Source of the DNA: Spirosoma sp. 48-14
GTDB lineage: Bacteria > Bacteroidota > Bacteroidia > Cytophagales > Spirosomataceae
Reading direction: 5' to 3'
Length of the DNA stretch: 64,000 bases
NCBI RefSeq assembly: GCF_001898575.1
Contig: NZ_MKUD01000009.1
Coordinates: forward strand, 62,001-126,000
Below the pieces are notes generated by a model. It was not told the DNA's origin, ran no database searches, and saw nothing but the letters and a program-made list of their open reading frames with translations. Position 1 is the stretch's first letter. Each line of letters opens with the position of its first letter. This document shows, piece after piece, positions 59,586-64,000 of this stretch. The translations under genes were made by a program, and so were the position numbers.

Positions 59586-61178
59586 TCATAGTTTCAAACG
59601 AAGCGAGAAAAAGGCACCCGTGCTCAATAAATTAACCTTGAAAAGGCCAACACCCCGCAATGGCATCTTGATAAAGGGTTCAATCTGCCAGGACAACCGA
59701 CGGCTTAGTGCCCGTTCATAGCCTACCGAGAAATTCAGATTACTAAATCCGTATCCACCTGTGCTGGCTGTAGAATCTGTTCGCTGGTTGTAAGTATGCG
59801 CCGGATAATTGTAATGATACGCTTCCTGTTTGATAATATAGCTGGTTGCGCCTGTGCTCACAAACCAGCGATTGACCAGTCGGTTATCGGCTTTTTTAGG
59901 CTTTACTGAAAAATCGTACCGCACGTTGATCGGAATATCGAACATATTGCAACGCCCGTCGATATCGTTAGGCTTTACATACCCTCCCCAGGCGCCCGTC
60001 GGAGCAACGTATTCGTCAGGGTAAGCCTGATAAATTTTTGTGCTCTGAATCAGCCCTGCCTGAATACTCCAGCGCGATGCCAACCTATACTCCAGAAATG
60101 CACCTATATTGGTACCAGGTCGGGAAAAATTATCCAGCCCAACCGAGCTTAAATCGGGCGACACACCAAACCGAACACTCAACCCTCGCTGAAATGGTAC
60201 ACCTGTCTTTGATACCACACGTTGGGCCGTCGTATCAGGATGCGCAACGACAGGCTGATTCGTAAACGTCACGACTGGCCATTTTGGCGGGCGAACCGCT
60301 AGTTTATAGACTGTAAACGCTTCTGATGAAGGCGACTCCAACTCTTCACCGGGTGTTATACCTCCTCCAACGGCATACCCATCTGGCTGAACGACCTCCC
60401 GTCGACGCGTATCTTGCCGTTTCGTGTTCAAAAACGATGTCGTGGGTGTTGTCGAATAATCCGCCCCAACTAATGCGACGGCTTCCGTATCTGGAACGCC
60501 ATTACGGACCTTACGCACACGTGTATTCCTGCCTTTTCTAGTGATCAGTTCCGGGCGGGCGGTTTTCATTTCACCATTGGTTGCAGCTAACAAAGCAGGC
60601 TCCGATAATGGTCGATTGCTGCGCTTCGGGCGAAGTAACCGACCATCTGTTACTGACTCATACGTAGTTGTTGCCCGGTTCGTTACAGGGCTTCGCGTCA
60701 ATTCTAAGGTTGGTTTGTGTGCGGACGTTGGCCGCTCTGTCAATTTGTTAAGTCGGTTGACTGAATTCGTGACTTCATGTATCGATTCGTTCCGATTAGC
60801 CGATTTCTGAACCTCGTCTTCCTTAGGCTCAGCAGTACGACTTCCCGGCAAGTCTGACTCGCGAACGAAGGGGCGCTCCGCCGATTGGCGAGGTTTTGTT
60901 TCGGCTAGTCGGGCCGGATCGATGGCAGTAGTTCCTTTAGCTGTTGTTTTTTGATAGACAAGCCATCCCCCTCCCGTCAGCAGCAACAGCAGCACAACAG
61001 GCAGCCCCCACCGAAGCATATTTTTCCAGAATAAGGCTCCTCCAGCAGGCGTAGTATGTTCGTTGGTATCCAGGCGGGTTTTCATGTCCTGCCAGGCTGC
61101 CGGATCGAACGGGGGATCGAACTCTTCAGCCGACTTTCTGAAGAGCCCGTCCAATTGGTCATCGGTTAGCTCTGGCAT
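59586..61178 (-). CDS. Anti-sigma-like protein with OM beta-barrel C-terminus
   Basis: A 530-residue protein. The N-terminus (MPELTDDQLDGLFRKSAEEF) is cytoplasmic in appearance, followed by one TM segment (GLPVVLLLLLTGGGWLVYQK), a long disordered, Ser/Thr/Arg-rich stretch (~75-330) and a C-terminal PorT-like barrel (LSVRFGVSPDLSSVGLDNFS... FSLRLKL, ending in an aromatic/hydrophobic pattern). Such a protein would span both membranes. It overlaps the sigma gene by 20 bases. I recall reports of dual-membrane-spanning anti-sigma factors in Bacteroides; this has the same architecture. Confidence 0.82.
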   Translation of the reverse strand: MPELTDDQLDGLFRKSAEEFDPPFDPAAWQDMKTRLDTNEHTTPAGGALFWKNMLRWGLPVVLLLLLTGGGWLVYQKTTAKGTTAIDPARLAETKPRQSAERPFVRESDLPGSRTAEPKEDEVQKSANRNESIHEVTNSVNRLNKLTERPTSAHKPTLELTRSPVTNRATTTYESVTDGRLLRPKRSNRPLSEPALLAATNGEMKTARPELITRKGRNTRVRKVRNGVPDTEAVALVGADYSTTPTTSFLNTKRQDTRRREVVQPDGYAVGGGITPGEELESPSSEAFTVYKLAVRPPKWPVVTFTNQPVVAHPDTTAQRVVSKTGVPFQRGLSVRFGVSPDLSSVGLDNFSRPGTNIGAFLEYRLASRWSIQAGLIQSTKIYQAYPDEYVAPTGAWGGYVKPNDIDGRCNMFDIPINVRYDFSVKPKKADNRLVNRWFVSTGATSYIIKQEAYHYNYPAHTYNQRTDSTASTGGYGFSNLNFSVGYERALSRRLSWQIEPFIKMPLRGVGLFKVNLLSTGAFFSLRLKL

Positions 61179-61734
61179 ACTCGTCGTAGTTTAGTTGTTT
61201 CAATAGCTGACGCAGATTTTCGCGCGCCCGAGCGAGGTTCGATTTCGACGCACCGACCGAAATACCCAGTTGACCAGCTATTTCTTCGTGCGTAAATCCA
61301 TCCATAACGTATAAGTTAAATACTAGCCTATAGGCAGGCGACAGGCGCTGAATCAGGGCCAGTAAATCTTCATGCGCTAACTGACTGAAGGCATCGGCCG
61401 ATTCGGCGATGGCCGTTAATTCAATCTTTTCGACGCCTTCATGCTGATGGCGGGCTTCCCGACGGTACAGATCGACAGCCGCATTGATCATAATGCGTCG
61501 GAGCCAGCCTTTAAACGGCTGTGCAGGATCGTACTGATCCAATCGCGTAAATACTTTCAAAAACCCATCGTTCAACACTTCCAGGGCCTCCTCGCGTGTA
61601 GGTGCATAGCGCATGCATACACTCATAGCATACCCGTAAAACTGCCGGTACAGCAATTCCTGACTTTGCCGTTGGTTGCGTAGGCAACCGGCCAGCAGAT
61701 CAGTTAGCGCAGGTATGTTTGAAGCGTTGGACAA
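61159..61734 (-). CDS. RNA polymerase sigma-70 factor, ECF type
   Basis: A 191-residue ECF sigma factor. Region 2: LLYRQFYGYAMSVCMRYAPT, EEALEVLNDGFLKVFTRLDQ and FKGWLRRIMINAAVDLYRRE; region 4: RLSPAYRLVFNLYVMDGFTH then EEIAGQLGISVGASKSNLAR, the HTH. It heads the minus-strand operon that continues with the dual-membrane anti-sigma-like protein, Rieske, 4-TM protein and YceI. It probably autoregulates this operon. Confidence 0.95.
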   Translation of the reverse strand: MSNASNIPALTDLLAGCLRNQRQSQELLYRQFYGYAMSVCMRYAPTREEALEVLNDGFLKVFTRLDQYDPAQPFKGWLRRIMINAAVDLYRREARHQHEGVEKIELTAIAESADAFSQLAHEDLLALIQRLSPAYRLVFNLYVMDGFTHEEIAGQLGISVGASKSNLARARENLRQLLKQLNYDEYARANR

Positions 61735-61769
61735 AATAAGCTTTATCTAAATGGGTATTGCACGTAAAT

Positions 61770-61875
61770 CAACAATGAATAATGGGCAATGTAAAAGATA
61801 ACGACCGGCAACTAAATCGATGATCAGGAGCGCATTATCCATTCATAATTCATTGTCCATTATTCATTTTACATT
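61770..61875. repeat. Heptamer-built inverted repeat, family B, copy 3
   Basis: An 18-bp pair at 61774-61791 and 61851-61868 matches at 17 positions (AATGAATAATGGGCAATG and its near complement). Extra partial units continue on the right (CATTATCCATTCATAATT). The spacer of about 59 bases has no open frame. It lies between the sigma gene start and the end of the COG4315 lipoprotein, leaving little room for a separate sigma promoter. Confidence 0.8.
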
Positions 61876-61879
61876 ATTC

Positions 61880-62722
61880 CTACTGGGCTGGGGCTTCGAC
61901 CGATGTGGTATTGACCACTGGCCAGATACCTGGTTTTGGTACACTAACTCCTTTCGTACTACCTCGCTGTCCGGCATCGGCACCGAAATAATACAGTGGC
62001 CAGCCTTTGTAAGTCAGTTGAGTTTTGCCAACGGCCGTAATGGTTGTAAAGTCAGCTTTATTGAGCGCTGATGGAATTTCACCAAGTTTCGATGAGGTCT
62101 GGAAAATAGGCCAGGTGGCATCGTTGCTCAAATCAGTCTTGGTATACTTATTCACATTCTTTTTGTCATTTGCAAACGCATACAGCGTACGACCCAGGCT
62201 ATCGGTCAGAAACAAGGAATTCCCTGTACCCTCTTTGGTATCAAATGTATAGTTTTTTCCATCCAGTCCAACTAATTGCCGTGAACCGAGTAATACGGTA
62301 TAATTTGGTTTGGCGACTAACCATAAATTGCCCACATTTTCGCCCGTTACATCGCCCGCTTTTGCGTCATTTTTGTAATAATACAATGGCCAGCCTTTGA
62401 ACGTCGTCTGCTTGTTGCCATCGGCCCGTGTAATCGTGCCAAAATCCGACGCCTTCAGGCCAGTGGCTAACGAAGGCGTTTCCTTATAGAAAATTGGCCA
62501 GTTATCCAGGCAAGATCCTGAACAATTGGCATCACCCGCTACATCCCGTGAAAAGAAGTACAGTGTTTTGCCATCCTTTCCGGTCAGCACCTGACCCAGC
62601 GTGGTGGTTCCCAGCCCTACATCCGAGCTAACGATTGGGTTATCTTCTTTGCAGCCCAACAAGGTTGCTACGCACAAAGCTGTCAGTAAAACTGATCGAT
62701 TTATGTAAACAGAAGGTTTCAT
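61880..62722 (-). CDS. COG4315-type lipoprotein with repeated domains
   Basis: A 280-residue lipoprotein from ATG 62722 (signal MKPSVYINRSVLLTALCVAT with lipobox LLGC). Two repeats each carry a Y-x-F-x-x-D-like strand and a 'WPLYYYKNDAKAGDVTGENV'-style loop: LTGKDGKTLYFFSRDVAGDA ... FKGWPLYYYKNDAKAG and LGRTLYAFANDKKNVNKYTK ... YKGWPLYYFGADAGQRG. The first repeat has an additional Cys pair (NCSGSCLDNWP). This layout defines the COG4315 secreted lipoproteins, often found next to redox or sigma genes. Possibly regulated together with the sigma operon downstream. Confidence 0.85.
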   Translation of the reverse strand: MKPSVYINRSVLLTALCVATLLGCKEDNPIVSSDVGLGTTTLGQVLTGKDGKTLYFFSRDVAGDANCSGSCLDNWPIFYKETPSLATGLKASDFGTITRADGNKQTTFKGWPLYYYKNDAKAGDVTGENVGNLWLVAKPNYTVLLGSRQLVGLDGKNYTFDTKEGTGNSLFLTDSLGRTLYAFANDKKNVNKYTKTDLSNDATWPIFQTSSKLGEIPSALNKADFTTITAVGKTQLTYKGWPLYYFGADAGQRGSTKGVSVPKPGIWPVVNTTSVEAPAQ

Positions 62723-62824
62723 TCTATCAACTGTGTTTTTTAGGTTGAAAAAAGAACAGTTGAACCGGTTCAATGGGCAATACGGAGTCGTATAACACTG
62801 GGTTGCGTAGCCGATAAAAAAAAG

Positions 62825-63970
62825 TTATTCTTTATCGGCCCGGCGGTCGGCGCGTATCTCAGGAATGGTATCTGAATCAATCAATCCGAGTGAAGCCGCA
62901 TGTTCGGCAGCGGCTACCGTATCGGATACCAGTAACATGGGAACGTGGTAGGCCTGGGTTGTTTGGATCAGCTCGCGAACGGCTTCGTCCCGCTGATCTT
63001 CCGACACATCGCGAATATAGATGGCAAGTATACGACCCGGATTTTCGCGTACGACTCGCGTGTAGATTTCAGGATCCTGCTGACCACTATCGCCAATCAG
63101 TACAAACGGTAATTGAGGATTTACATCCAGTACCTTCCGAATCATGGCCAGTTTATGCGTGTGATGTCCTTCGGACGCTAACAGTTTGGCCGACAGATCA
63201 AAATCGCGAAGTAGCAGCGGCCCTTTGGGAATACCCTGAATTCGAAAGAAGTCGACCAGCAGATCGTACAGATTCCAGGGACTGCTCGATACAAAATAGA
63301 TGGGATTGAACAAGGTGGTGACAGGCCCACTTTGTAAGGCCCGGTAAAACGCAGCTATCCCGGCAAAGGGTAACCGCGTGTAGGCATTTCCCAAAAATGT
63401 CAGCCGGGCAGTTTGTAAAAGGTTGGTCGCATCGGTGACCAGAACGGTATCGTCAATATCGGATATAACTCCAAACTGACTGTAAGTTGGCGAAATCATT
63501 AGATACCCATCCTTTATTACGGGCTCATTTGCTGCCGTTTCCGGTGTATCAGGCTGCAAAACTCCGTCCAGCGCATATCGGACCGGAAACCAGGCCCGGC
63601 CAGGTGGTAAATCGTTCGGCGGATTGATCGTCAGATCAAAATACCCTTCGTCGTTGGTCAGGGTCTGATGCACCTGTCCAAAGGCTTCGATCCGAACGGT
63701 TACGTTGGCAACGGCCTCACTCCCAAATCGCTGGTAGGTAGCCAGCAGATTCTGCCAGAAGGTATCGTGATCGCTGGGCGTACTCAGGTCGTTTTGGCGC
63801 AATACCCGGCCTTTCAGCCAAACAGCCGTCGGGCTCCCAAATCCCCGATAATACATAATCCGGTATGGCTTGTTGCTATCGAGCCGTCCCGACAGCCGAT
63901 TTTTGAGCCGATCAAACTGGGCGTCTACATCCGCAACGGTATTTACCAGAAAATCTTTCCAACTGGCCAT
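62825..63970 (-). CDS. App1-type phosphatidate phosphatase (DUF2183)
   Basis: A 381-residue cytosolic protein. The catalytic DIDDT motif is clear in QFGVISDIDDTVLVTDATNL, with the later HAD-like SSSPWNLYDLLVDFFRIQGI and PFVLIGDSGQQDPEIYTRVV typical of the App1/DUF2183 family. The N-terminal ~150 residues form a beta domain (YRIMYYRGFGSPTAVWLKGR). Yeast App1 removes phosphate from phosphatidic acid; bacterial members are little studied. The start ATG 63970 is 30 bases from the window edge, so its promoter lies outside. Confidence 0.9.
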   Translation of the reverse strand: MASWKDFLVNTVADVDAQFDRLKNRLSGRLDSNKPYRIMYYRGFGSPTAVWLKGRVLRQNDLSTPSDHDTFWQNLLATYQRFGSEAVANVTVRIEAFGQVHQTLTNDEGYFDLTINPPNDLPPGRAWFPVRYALDGVLQPDTPETAANEPVIKDGYLMISPTYSQFGVISDIDDTVLVTDATNLLQTARLTFLGNAYTRLPFAGIAAFYRALQSGPVTTLFNPIYFVSSSPWNLYDLLVDFFRIQGIPKGPLLLRDFDLSAKLLASEGHHTHKLAMIRKVLDVNPQLPFVLIGDSGQQDPEIYTRVVRENPGRILAIYIRDVSEDQRDEAVRELIQTTQAYHVPMLLVSDTVAAAEHAASLGLIDSDTIPEIRADRRADKE

Positions 63971-64000
63971 ATTGATCGATTTAATGTTTGATTCTTTGGG

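Overview
The window comes from a Bacteroidota genome, most likely Cytophagales close to Spirosoma. The grounds are family content rather than a database match: a SusC/SusD pair driven by an ECF sigma factor and a FecR anti-sigma factor, DUF2480, DUF4834 and DUF6252 proteins, a two-component-propeller kinase with a LytTR regulator, many Sec/lipoprotein exports, and candidate -7 boxes of the TAnnTTTG type (TACTTTTG before dnaN and before the DHH phosphoesterase). Base composition is near 50% GC, with one clearly AT-richer island at about 41.8-43.5 kb. I saw no rRNA, tRNA, CRISPR array or prophage.

Layout. 0-10 kb: tail of an M1 peptidase, a lone nuoC, an exported thioredoxin-fold protein, an M28 peptidase, an Rpn-type nuclease, lpdA and a TPR sensor kinase. 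10-22 kb: ECF sigma factor with a small overlapping partner, then housekeeping genes (nth, ndk, DHH phosphoesterase, FKBP, rdgB, M20 hydrolase, DUF167, SDR, cyclophilin, purN). 22-32 kb: DUF1059/DsrE pair, a 42-residue membrane peptide, a propeller kinase/LytTR pair, a PA-domain M28 peptidase, a large membrane protein and a LysR regulator. 32-42 kb: polysaccharide-utilisation-type locus (sigma, FecR, SusC, SusD, GH36-like enzyme). 42-45 kb: AAA ATPase plus TOPRIM-like protein (possible defence pair), then a diheme cytochrome with a DsrE protein. 45-52 kb: an ABC exporter whose permease is fused to an M1 peptidase, then DUF2480 and dnaN. 52-57 kb: two MFS transporters around a cluster of tiny signal-peptide/transmembrane proteins, then a serine hydrolase. 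57-64 kb: ECF sigma factor, an inner-to-outer-membrane anti-sigma/barrel protein, Rieske protein, 4-TM His-rich protein and YceI in one operon, then a COG4315 lipoprotein and an App1-type phosphatase.

The most unusual feature is a dense set of long inverted-repeat elements in the intergenic spaces. Two families have arms built from degenerate 7-bp units: GGAGNNA at 12.0, 48.7-49.2 and 52.2 kb, and an AATGNAT-like unit at 20.5, 50.8 and 61.8 kb. Two copies of the first family are perfect 33-34 bp hairpins with related loops. The third copy has its arms about 450 bp apart and encloses a gene for a four-helix-bundle protein of the 23S-rRNA intervening-sequence/Avd family, sitting between the two genes of an ABC exporter operon. 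It looks like a small mobile element with two shorter gene-less relatives nearby. Other families (GTAACGCGGGTGG at 34.8 and 54.6 kb; GTAGAGACGC at 19.0 kb) also sit tightly against gene ends, and several arms supply the stop codon of the neighbouring gene.
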